A DNA stretch of 17,468 bases, from positions 1 to 17,468 of the forward strand of contig CAMOQW010000038.1 in assembly GCA_946623195.1 (NCBI GenBank), in the 5' to 3' direction. The notes beneath the pieces were generated by a model that did not search any database, was not told the DNA's origin, and saw only the letters and a program-made list of their open reading frames with translations. Made by a program: the position numbers and the translations under genes. This document shows, in pieces, positions 1-6,980 of the stretch. This DNA comes from an uncultured Prevotella sp. Lineage in GTDB: Bacteria; Bacteroidota; Bacteroidia; Bacteroidales; Bacteroidaceae. Positions within the stretch are counted from its first letter, which is position 1, and each line of letters starts with the position of its first letter.

Positions 1-75
1 CAGTGAGGTTACGGCTCGTTTTTCTTTACATTTTGACCTGTTGACAAGGAGAGGTGGAATGGAAAAATACTGGCT

Positions 76-111
76 TTTGTGCGCTTTTCTCAGATATTTT
101 GTATAAATTTG
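76..111 (+). promoter_or_regulatory. Candidate promoter for the btuF-like/btuC-like pair
   Basis: TAAATTTG at 104-111 matches the Bacteroidetes sigma-ABfr -7 consensus TAnnTTTG. A TTTG at 76-79 could be the -33 element, but the gap of 24 bases is longer than the usual 19-21, so only the -7 box is convincing. Transcription would begin near 117-119, giving a very short leader. The rest of 1-121 holds nothing else I can support, and no cobalamin riboswitch can be recognised in it. Confidence 0.5.
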
Positions 112-133
112 CACCCGATTTATGGACTCACTG

Positions 134-1255
134 ATGAAACACTATCTGATGCTTGGGGCTCTTGCCCTTGTCTTGTGTGCCTGCGGCCATCGCAAGGCCA
201 GCCAGCAGGCTGATGCCGATGCAACGAGCAGCGCGGCAGTTCCCGTAGAAGTGAAATATGCCACGGGCTTCACCGTGCGCGATTCGGCCGGTATGCGACT
301 GGTCGACGTGGGGAAACACGACCACTTCGCACTGGTCAGGGCCGAGGAGTCGGCGGCACCTGCGGGCTATGTCAAGGTGAAGGTGCCCATAGAGCGTACC
401 ATCTGCATGACCGCCTTGCAGTTGTCGAACTTCACCGTGCTCGATGCCCACGACATCGTCAAGGGTATTACGGGAACTAAGAATCTGTATAACAAGGATA
501 TCCTGCAACGGGTGAAGGACGGAGCGATAGTCAAGATTGGTATGGAGGGCAACTTCGACACTGAACTGGTCTTGGCGGCCAATCCTGACGTCATCTTCAT
601 CTCACCATCGAAGCGGGGCGGCTATGATGCCGTCAAGGAGACGGGCATCACGCTGGTGCCCCATCTGGGTTATCAGGAACTAGACCCGCTGGGACAGGCT
701 GAGTGGGTGAAACTGGTGGGCATGTTCATCGGTAAGGAGGAGGAAGCCAACAAAGTGTTTGCGGGTATCGAGCAGCGCTATAACGACCTGAAAGCCATGT
801 GCCAGAAACTGACCGCCAATAGCACCAAACCCACAGTGACCAGCGGCGAGATGCACTATGGCAACTGGCACGCCGTAGGCGGACGCAACTATCTGGCGCA
901 GATATTCCGCGATGCCGGTGCCGACTATGTCATCCACGACGAGGAGACCGGCGGCGAGGACTTGGAGTTTGAACAGATGTACAGCCTGGCTGCCAATGCC
1001 GACTACTGGCGCATCCTGAACAGCTTTCCGGGCGGCGACTTCAGCTATGAGGCACTGAAGGCTTCGGAACCGCGCAATGCGCTGTTCAAGGCCTTCCGTG
1101 AGCGCAAGGTCATCTACTGCAACATGAAGCAGACGCCATACTATGAGATTTCACCCGTTCAACCCGATGTGCTACTGAAGGACTTCGTGGCTATCTTCCA
1201 CCCGGAATTGGTGGAGAAAGACTACCAGCCTGTATTCTACCGACTGCTGAAATGA
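134..1255 (+). CDS. btuF: BtuF-like ABC transporter substrate-binding lipoprotein
   Basis: This is a periplasmic or surface-anchored binding protein of the cobalamin/iron-siderophore family, about 373 residues. The N-terminus is a lipoprotein signal: a short basic start, a hydrophobic run, then LCAC with the lipidated Cys at residue 17. An in-frame ATG at 122 would add four residues (MDSL). I prefer 134 because the signal peptide then starts normally with MKHYL and the leader after the promoter is longer. The binding fold begins near residue 85. PDVIFISPS around residue 151 is the typical end of the first lobe's beta strand in this family, and a long helix after it links the lobes. The stop overlaps the permease start as ATGA, so the two genes are translationally coupled. 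Cobalamin or another corrinoid as ligand is inferred from the neighbouring cbi operon. Haem or siderophore cannot be excluded. Confidence 0.8.
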   Translation: MKHYLMLGALALVLCACGHRKASQQADADATSSAAVPVEVKYATGFTVRDSAGMRLVDVGKHDHFALVRAEESAAPAGYVKVKVPIERTICMTALQLSNFTVLDAHDIVKGITGTKNLYNKDILQRVKDGAIVKIGMEGNFDTELVLAANPDVIFISPSKRGGYDAVKETGITLVPHLGYQELDPLGQAEWVKLVGMFIGKEEEANKVFAGIEQRYNDLKAMCQKLTANSTKPTVTSGEMHYGNWHAVGGRNYLAQIFRDAGADYVIHDEETGGEDLEFEQMYSLAANADYWRILNSFPGGDFSYEALKASEPRNALFKAFRERKVIYCNMKQTPYYEISPVQPDVLLKDFVAIFHPELVEKDYQPVFYRLLK

Positions 1256-2274
1256 GGACGCTCTACACCGGACTGATGTTGTTGGCCATCGTTGTCATGA
1301 CGGTGGTCAATCTGCTCATCGGGTCGGTAGCGATTCCGGTGGGCGACGTGTGCCGTATCCTGGTGGGCGACGGCGACGTCTCTGAAATCTCCCGCAACAT
1401 CATACTCCAGTCGCGACTGCCGCAGGTGCTGACGGCCATTGCTGCCGGTGCCGGACTGGCGGTCAGTGGTCTGCAGATGCAGACTGTCTTCCGCAATCCA
1501 TTAGCCGGACCATCGGTGCTGGGCATCTCGAACGGTTCGGCTCTTGGCGTGGCCTTCGTGGTGCTGCTCAGCGGTAGTCTGAGCGGCAGGGCGCTGTCGC
1601 AGCTGGGCTATATGGGCGATGTGGCCATCTCGGTGGCGGCCATCCTGGGGGCGTTGGCCGTCATGCTGCTCATCGTCTGGATTTCGGGCAAGGTGAAGGG
1701 CAATGTCACCCTGCTGATTATTGGTGTCATGATAGGCTATTTGGCCAATGCCATCATCGGCGTGCTGAAATTCCTCTCGCCCGAGGAGGATGTCAAGGCT
1801 TTCGTGGTGTGGGGGCTGGGGTCGTTCTCACGTGTGTCGGGCGACCAGATGGTGCTGTTCGTGGTGCTGATGGCATTGCTGTTGCCGCTGAGTTTCCTGC
1901 TGGTGAAACCCATGAACCTGCTGCTCCTGGGCGACCGTTATGCTGCCAATCTCGGACTGAATGTCAGGCAGGCCCGTATGCTGGTCATCATCTGTTCGGG
2001 GGTCTTGGTGGCCATCGTCACTGCCTATTGCGGGCCTATCATGTTCATCGGACTGGCCGTGCCCCACTTGGCGCGCGCCATTTACCGCACCTCCGACCAT
2101 CGGTTGCTGTTGCCTGCCACGGCCCTGTGTGGTGCTGCCCTGGCACTGGTGTGCAACTTCATTGCCCGTATGCCGGGCTTCGAGGGTGTGCTGCCTGTCA
2201 ATTCTGTCACCGCTCTGGTCGGCGCGCCAGTCATAGCGAGTGTATTGTTCCGTCGTCGCCAATCAGAAGAATAG
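1252..2274 (+). CDS. btuC: BtuC/FecCD-family ABC transporter permease
   Basis: This inner-membrane permease of the vitamin B12/iron-siderophore importer family has 340 residues, the normal length, and is hydrophobic throughout with about ten predicted helices. Family signatures are in order: RLPQVL near 55-60, RNPLAGPSVLGISNGSALG at 81-99, the ATPase-contacting cytoplasmic loop AANLGLNVRQAR at 231-242, FIGLAVPHLAR at 265-275, and a C-terminal region with DHRLLLPATAL and GAPV. It overlaps the binding-protein gene by 4 bases and should form a transporter with it. No BtuD ATPase follows, although the docking loop is intact, so the ATPase must be encoded elsewhere. The 3' end overlaps the oppositely oriented cbiJD gene by 44 bases. 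The substrate is inferred from context, and the generic FecCD assignment is more certain than cobalamin specificity. Confidence 0.85.
   Translation: MRTLYTGLMLLAIVVMTVVNLLIGSVAIPVGDVCRILVGDGDVSEISRNIILQSRLPQVLTAIAAGAGLAVSGLQMQTVFRNPLAGPSVLGISNGSALGVAFVVLLSGSLSGRALSQLGYMGDVAISVAAILGALAVMLLIVWISGKVKGNVTLLIIGVMIGYLANAIIGVLKFLSPEEDVKAFVVWGLGSFSRVSGDQMVLFVVLMALLLPLSFLLVKPMNLLLLGDRYAANLGLNVRQARMLVIICSGVLVAIVTAYCGPIMFIGLAVPHLARAIYRTSDHRLLLPATALCGAALALVCNFIARMPGFEGVLPVNSVTALVGAPVIASVLFRRRQSEE
2231..2274. other. Tail-to-tail coding overlap of btuC-like and cbiJD
   Basis: The stop codon of the + strand permease (TAG, 2272-2274) and that of the - strand cbiJD (TGA, 2233-2231) lie inside each other's reading frames. 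These 44 bases therefore encode the last residues of both proteins. No intrinsic terminator hairpin with a T-run is visible on either strand here, so the two transcripts probably overlap as antisense RNAs. Confidence 0.85.
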
Positions 2275-3946
2275 TCAGCTTGCCATGGGGCAATAGGGGG
2301 GCGCAATGGTTTCGGCAATGCCCTATGACCACTCGGCAGAAGTCTCCGGTGCCTTCCGTGGGAATCAGTTCCCAGAGTTCTCTGGCCAAGGTGATGTGGC
2401 TGATGTCGATGTCCTGGTGGGCTTCATGTAGCATCTGCCGGATAAAAGCCTTGTCCATCGTGGCCTTGCGGCTGTGGGTGTCCAAGTGGCCGGCAGCCAG
2501 TTTGACGGCCTTGCCTAACATCACGCCCAGCGTGACGTTGGCAATCTGCAGCTCGTCGGCCATCCGGAGCGTCTCGCCGATGTAGTTGCCGTATTCCACG
2601 AAGGCCTGGCGGGGCAGGTCGGGATAGTGCTGCTTCAGGAAGCGCTCGCTCTTGCCCCCGCTGTTGATGACTATCCGGTTGCTGCCGGAGGCTTTGGCCA
2701 CCTCCATGCACTTGCGGATGCTGCTGATGAAGGCTTCCTCGGAAAATGGTTTCACGATGCCTGATACACCGATGATGCTGATGCCGCCCTCAATGCCCAG
2801 GCGGGGGTTGAAGGTGCGACGGGCGATTTCTTCGCCGTGGGGAACGGAGATGGTGATACGGACGCTCTCCTGAATATTGTTGCGCATCATCTCTCGCGGT
2901 CCTCGGTTGATGGCGGGCTGGCCGGGGGGATAGTCGAAGCCGGGCAGCGTGAAACGGCCGACACCCGGACCACCCAAGATAGCGAAGGCGTCAGACCTTT
3001 CTGCCGACGCTCTTATCTCCACGCCGTTGGTCGCATCAGGGTCGTCGCCGGCATCCTTGATGCAGAAGGCATAGCCGTCGCCATAGCCCACGACTACCAT
3101 GATGGTCTCGCCGTCAGGCAACAGCACAGCTACTTCGCGGGGCGTGTCCCGGTGAAGCAGTTGCCGTGTTGCGGCGATGGCTGCCGCCGTAGCACAGGTT
3201 CCTGTGGTCAGCCCGCTGTGCAACGGAAAAAACTCCGGCAACAGGTGTTCCACTTTGCGGCGCAGTCCGTGCGGACCATCAACCTGGTGCGGAAAAGAGA
3301 GGGTGGGGCGCTTCAGCACCACGATGCGCATGGCTTTGGCTTTCGCGGCGGCCACTTTCTGCCGGAAGCCGCCCGACTCTCCGCTCTCCTTCAGCAGGAT
3401 GGCATCGGCATCGGCGTCAATGCTACTGCTGTCTTCGTAGAAGCACAGTTGGGAGTCGTCAGCTCCTTGTTCGTGGGCCAGCCGGATGCTGCTCTCCCGA
3501 TGCAGTATGCGATACATCACCCTGATGCCCCGCTGTTCTAAGTGTTTCAGTCTGCTGATGCTCTGCACGCCTGTGGTGGCAAGCAGTGAGCGGATGTCGG
3601 TAGGCACCTGTGAATAGTCGTCAATCCATTCGAGGTCGGCATCTCGTTCGGGATAGATGCGCTCATAGCGGATGACGGGTATCGAAAGCTGACGGCTGAC
3701 GGTGGCGATGGTCTCGTGCAGCCGTAGGGCAAACGGGTGGGCGGCATCTACGATGAGCCGGATGTCGTGCTGCTGACAAAACGAGCCCATGGCTCCGTCG
3801 TTCATGGCTCCGTCTGTGCGCAGACCGTGATGTAGCGTGATGTCCTGTTCGCCCGATTTGGTGGAATAGTAATAGGCGGTACCGGCCTCCTCCAGCACCT
3901 CAGCAGCCTTGCGACCCTCCGTGGTTCCTCCGAAAAGCAGTATCAT
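2231..3946 (-). CDS. cbiJD: CbiJ-CbiD fusion: cobalt-precorrin-6A reductase / cobalt-precorrin-5B C1-methyltransferase
   Basis: This is a bifunctional cytoplasmic enzyme of corrin-ring synthesis, 571 residues. Residues 1 to about 238 are CbiJ/CobK, the NAD(P)H-dependent reductase: GGTTEGR at 6-12, DAAHPFA at 67-73 and KESGESGGF at 186-194. Residues from about 241 are CbiD, the unusual SAM-dependent C1-methyltransferase of the anaerobic route: SGLTTGTCAT at 244-253, KDAGDDPDAT at 297-306, PGQPAINRGP at 341-350, and the stretch from FNPRLGIEGG at 379 to SGIV at 398. CbiD makes cobalt-precorrin-6A, which CbiJ then reduces, so the fusion joins successive steps. CbiD marks the oxygen-independent pathway. 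The start codon overlaps the cbiGF stop by 4 bases (ATGA). A small tandem repeat (DGAMN, DGAMG) lies in CbiJ at residues 45-54. The C-terminus overlaps the convergent permease gene. Confidence 0.93.
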   Translation of the reverse strand: MILLFGGTTEGRKAAEVLEEAGTAYYYSTKSGEQDITLHHGLRTDGAMNDGAMGSFCQQHDIRLIVDAAHPFALRLHETIATVSRQLSIPVIRYERIYPERDADLEWIDDYSQVPTDIRSLLATTGVQSISRLKHLEQRGIRVMYRILHRESSIRLAHEQGADDSQLCFYEDSSSIDADADAILLKESGESGGFRQKVAAAKAKAMRIVVLKRPTLSFPHQVDGPHGLRRKVEHLLPEFFPLHSGLTTGTCATAAAIAATRQLLHRDTPREVAVLLPDGETIMVVVGYGDGYAFCIKDAGDDPDATNGVEIRASAERSDAFAILGGPGVGRFTLPGFDYPPGQPAINRGPREMMRNNIQESVRITISVPHGEEIARRTFNPRLGIEGGISIIGVSGIVKPFSEEAFISSIRKCMEVAKASGSNRIVINSGGKSERFLKQHYPDLPRQAFVEYGNYIGETLRMADELQIANVTLGVMLGKAVKLAAGHLDTHSRKATMDKAFIRQMLHEAHQDIDISHITLARELWELIPTEGTGDFCRVVIGHCRNHCAPLLPHGKLTILLIGDDGTIHSL

Positions 3947-5721
3947 GATTCGCCTTGTCGGAACAGGTGGGTGAAGTGCTTGCTGTAGAGCTCGGAGAGT
4001 CCCTGGCGGTTGTCGATGGCCTCGCCTACTACGATCATGGTGGTCAGGGTGAGCTGGTGGTCATGGATGATGCGCGCCAGGTCTTTCAGCAGGCCGCGAT
4101 AGATGCGTTGGTCGGGCCAGGTCAGATGGTAGCAGACGGCCACGGGGGTGTCTTCAGGATATTCCTGCAGCAGTTCGCGCTGCACGTCGTCGGCAATGGC
4201 AGCACTGAGGAAGATGCACATCGTAGACTGGCTGCGGGCCAGCAGGTGGAGCTGCTGCTGCGGGGGCATGGGGGTGCGCCCTTCGCCGCGCGTCAGGATA
4301 ATGGTCTGTGTGCGCTTGGGGATGGTGAACTGTGAGCGCAATTCTGCTGCCGCCGCCAGAAATGAGGAGATGCCCGGCGTAATGTGATAGGCCATCTGGT
4401 GCGCGTCGAAGAAAGCCATCTGCTCCTGAATGGCTCCGAAGATGCAGGGGTCGCCGGTATGGAGGCGTACGATGAAGTGGCCTTGGTCGTAGTGCTCCTT
4501 CATCAGCAGACATTGTTCTTCCAACGTCATGCTGGCCGATGAGCGCACGACGGCTCCGGGCTTGTGGCAGTCGGTGAGGGCCTTGGGAACCAGACTGCCG
4601 GCATACAGAATCAGGTCGGCCCGTTCCAGCATCTTGCGACCGCGCACTGATACCAGGTCGGGATCGCCGGGGCCGGCACCTACTATCTCGATGTGGCCAT
4701 GTCGCTCGCGCAGGTGCTGGCGGTCTATGGCCAGTGCTGCAGTCCAGTGCTTGCCCTTTATCTTGGGAATCAGGAGCTTGCCGTGGTTGGAACCTAAGAT
4801 GGCCGCTGCTTCGCAGACGCTGGGCGTACCCACATGCTTCTCGACGGTGGCACTGGGATTGGGAACATCCACGGCAGCCAATTGCTGAGCCGAGAAGAAT
4901 ACCACCTGCTCGTTGTATTCGTCTTCGAGCAGGGAACAGAATGCTTCGTCTTCCTTCACGTCGATGGTACAATACTTGTGGGCGCAGGGCAGGATGCCCC
5001 GCATGGCGAAGGCTTCGTCGATTTCGTCGTAGATGCCCTCGTAGTCGTCGGGGTGGTGGGCCAGTCCGAAGCCAATGGTGCCCACCATGGGTACGAAGTG
5101 CAGTTCCAGCATCCCTTCCGGGGCATGACGGATGAAGGGCGACACGATGATGAGCAACTTGTATTTCCGTGGGTCGGCTTCGCTAATGTCGTCGATGATG
5201 GTGACGTGGGCCGGCTTGGTGGCTTCTAAGTAGTCTGTCCCCTTGTCGCGAGCCTCCAGCAGCAGGGCGGTCGGCTGACGGCTGACAAAGGCACAGACGC
5301 AGTCGCTGATGTCATCGATGTCGCTGGCCACAGGCCAGTCGAATTGTTGCTCCAGGGTGTCGAGGGCCCAGAGTCCGGCATTGTCGCTCTGCGTGGTGAT
5401 GACTTCCTCGGCTCCGATGATGGCCGCCACTTGCCGGGTGAGGTCGTTGGCTCCGCCCACATGACCGCTCAGCACGGAGATGGCGTGCAGCCCCATGCTG
5501 TCGATGCACACCACGGCAGGGTCTGTGTGCTTGTCGCTGACATGGGGGGCTATCGTGCGGACACAGATGCCCATGGCCCCGATGAAGATGAAGGCGTCGA
5601 AGTCGGTCCAATGCTTACCCACGTCGATACGGTTGAGAGACTCGCTGTTGAGCTGTGACGTCAGTAGACGGGCTATCTGACTGCCTTCCTCGCTGATCTG
5701 GATGATGGCTATTTTCTGCAT
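3943..5721 (-). CDS. cbiGF: CbiG-CbiF fusion: cobalt-precorrin-5A hydrolase / cobalt-precorrin-4 C11-methyltransferase
   Basis: This is a bifunctional corrin-ring enzyme of 592 residues. The start is the ATG at 5721 (MQKIAIIQIS), 13 bases inside the end of cbiET. The frame is open further upstream, but that extension has no homology-like character. Residues 1 to about 325 are CbiG, which opens the delta-lactone and releases acetaldehyde: GAMGICVRTIAP at 48-59, SGHVGGAN at 85-92 and VGTPSVCEAAAIL at 297-309. The central GxGC motif usual in CbiG reads GFGLAH here (about 217-222). Residues from about 342 are CbiF/CobM, the SAM-dependent C11-methyltransferase: VGAGPGDPDL at 347-356, YAGSLVPKAL at 373-382, HTGDPCIFGA at 421-430 and TPGISSF at 448-454. 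CbiF acts immediately before CbiG. CbiG confirms the anaerobic route. The stop overlaps the cbiJD start by 4 bases. Confidence 0.93.
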   Translation of the reverse strand: MQKIAIIQISEEGSQIARLLTSQLNSESLNRIDVGKHWTDFDAFIFIGAMGICVRTIAPHVSDKHTDPAVVCIDSMGLHAISVLSGHVGGANDLTRQVAAIIGAEEVITTQSDNAGLWALDTLEQQFDWPVASDIDDISDCVCAFVSRQPTALLLEARDKGTDYLEATKPAHVTIIDDISEADPRKYKLLIIVSPFIRHAPEGMLELHFVPMVGTIGFGLAHHPDDYEGIYDEIDEAFAMRGILPCAHKYCTIDVKEDEAFCSLLEDEYNEQVVFFSAQQLAAVDVPNPSATVEKHVGTPSVCEAAAILGSNHGKLLIPKIKGKHWTAALAIDRQHLRERHGHIEIVGAGPGDPDLVSVRGRKMLERADLILYAGSLVPKALTDCHKPGAVVRSSASMTLEEQCLLMKEHYDQGHFIVRLHTGDPCIFGAIQEQMAFFDAHQMAYHITPGISSFLAAAAELRSQFTIPKRTQTIILTRGEGRTPMPPQQQLHLLARSQSTMCIFLSAAIADDVQRELLQEYPEDTPVAVCYHLTWPDQRIYRGLLKDLARIIHDHQLTLTTMIVVGEAIDNRQGLSELYSKHFTHLFRQGES

Positions 5722-6980
5722 TTCAGTATGGTGATGGGGTGATAGTCGTTCAGGTGGATGTGCAGGGGCGGCTCCTGCTGCAAGCCCAGCTCTTGGCACG
5801 CCTCGTCCCAGAGTTGGCGGCTGTCGGTCAGCACTTTGGGAGCTTTCACGCTGTTCATGACGATGATGCCGCCGGGAGCCAGCATGGTCAGCACCTGTTG
5901 CATGATTTCCTTCAGATGACCACCGTGACCGCCAATGAAGACGGCATCGGGGCGGGCTATGCCAGTTCCGTCTGCAGCAATGGCATCGCCCGTCGCGTCT
6001 GGGGCCGCAGTATTGCTTGGCCCGCTTGCTGTAATAGCATTGCAGCATGCGCGGAAGTCGCCTATATGGACTTCTATGCCGGGAGCACCATGGCGCTGCA
6101 TGTTCTCACGGATGATGGCCTCACACTCAGGACGTATTTCGAAGGCCACGATGTGCAGATGGGGAAACAGCAGACGGGCCTCGATGCTGACGCTGCCCGT
6201 ACAGGCACCGATGTCCCAGAATACATGGCGGTGGGGCAAGTCCAGGGCCTGTAGGGTCAACAGGCGGATGGGCATCTTGGTAATCATTTTTTCTCGTCCG
6301 TCTAATAGGGCGAAGTTGCTGTCGGGGATGCCGAAGTGACGGCTGCCCGTGGCCTGACGAACCAGAATCATACAGTTAGGCTGTTGGAAGTCCTGCTGTG
6401 CGGCTTCAGCCAATGTCAGGGTGGTGACGCGTTCCAGTGCCGGGTTGCCTAAGTGCTCGCCCACGTGCATGGTATAGTCTGCATAGCCATAGTCCAGCAT
6501 CCGTTGGGCTATGGCTGACGGAGTATGCTCACGGTCGGTCAGTATGCCTATCTTGTCGGCACGCTCGATAAGGGCTCTGTCAAACTCGGGCCAAGGGCGA
6601 CCTGTCAATGACACCATGCGCATGTCGTGATAGGGCATCAGCAGGCGGTGGGCCAGCAATTGTAGGGAATTGAAGGCGGGAAACACCCGGATGTCTGCTT
6701 CGGGAAATACCCTGCGGAGGGTATTGGCAAAACCGAAAAACAGTGGGTCGCCGGAGGCAAAGACGATGATGTCGGAAGTGAGTGCCAGGTATTGGGCGAA
6801 GACTTTGCTCAGTGGTGGGGTAATGGTTATCCATTCTGCATCGTTCGGAAGCAGCGAAGCTACCAAGTCATGCTGGCGTTTGCCGCCGGAGAACACTCGG
6901 CCAGTCTTGATGATGCTGAGCACTTCCGGCGGGAAGTAGGGGCGCGGAGCGTCGGTAATGCCGATGACAGTGAATCTCAT
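5709..6980 (-). CDS. cbiET: CbiE-CbiT fusion (CobL-like): precorrin C5,C15-methyltransferase with C12 decarboxylation
   Basis: This bifunctional methyltransferase of 423 residues has the CobL domain arrangement. Residues 1 to about 210 are CbiE (C5-methyltransferase, tetrapyrrole methylase fold), with SGDPLFFGF at 76-84. Residues from about 230 are CbiT (C15-methyltransferase and decarboxylase, Rossmann fold), with WDIGACTGSVSIE at 255-267 and FIGGHGG at 348-354. The glycine-rich SAM loop has Cys260 where most homologues have Gly. A low-complexity Ala/Thr/Gly/Asp stretch at about 316-344 appears inserted before the FIGG strand. CbiT works before CbiE in the anaerobic pathway, converting cobalt-precorrin-6B through -7 to -8. 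The start overlaps the cbiHC stop by 4 bases, and the end overlaps the cbiGF start by 13 bases. Confidence 0.93.
   Translation of the reverse strand: MRFTVIGITDAPRPYFPPEVLSIIKTGRVFSGGKRQHDLVASLLPNDAEWITITPPLSKVFAQYLALTSDIIVFASGDPLFFGFANTLRRVFPEADIRVFPAFNSLQLLAHRLLMPYHDMRMVSLTGRPWPEFDRALIERADKIGILTDREHTPSAIAQRMLDYGYADYTMHVGEHLGNPALERVTTLTLAEAAQQDFQQPNCMILVRQATGSRHFGIPDSNFALLDGREKMITKMPIRLLTLQALDLPHRHVFWDIGACTGSVSIEARLLFPHLHIVAFEIRPECEAIIRENMQRHGAPGIEVHIGDFRACCNAITASGPSNTAAPDATGDAIAADGTGIARPDAVFIGGHGGHLKEIMQQVLTMLAPGGIIVMNSVKAPKVLTDSRQLWDEACQELGLQQEPPLHIHLNDYHPITILKCRK

Noticed and set aside
1..75. GACCTGTTGACAAGG-like stretch considered as the tail of a cobalamin riboswitch before the btuF-like gene
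   Set aside because: Only a few bases resemble the B12 box (around GACCTG), the AGYCMGG part is missing, and no paired stems could be traced in the short sequence available.
2837..3541. Plus-strand open frame opposite cbiJD
   Set aside because: It lies wholly inside a well-supported CbiJ-CbiD reading frame and shows no conserved motif.
5722..6048. Upstream extension of the cbiGF frame
   Set aside because: The extra 109 residues lie inside cbiET in another frame and are rich in Arg, His and Cys. The CbiG fold begins at MQKIAIIQIS.
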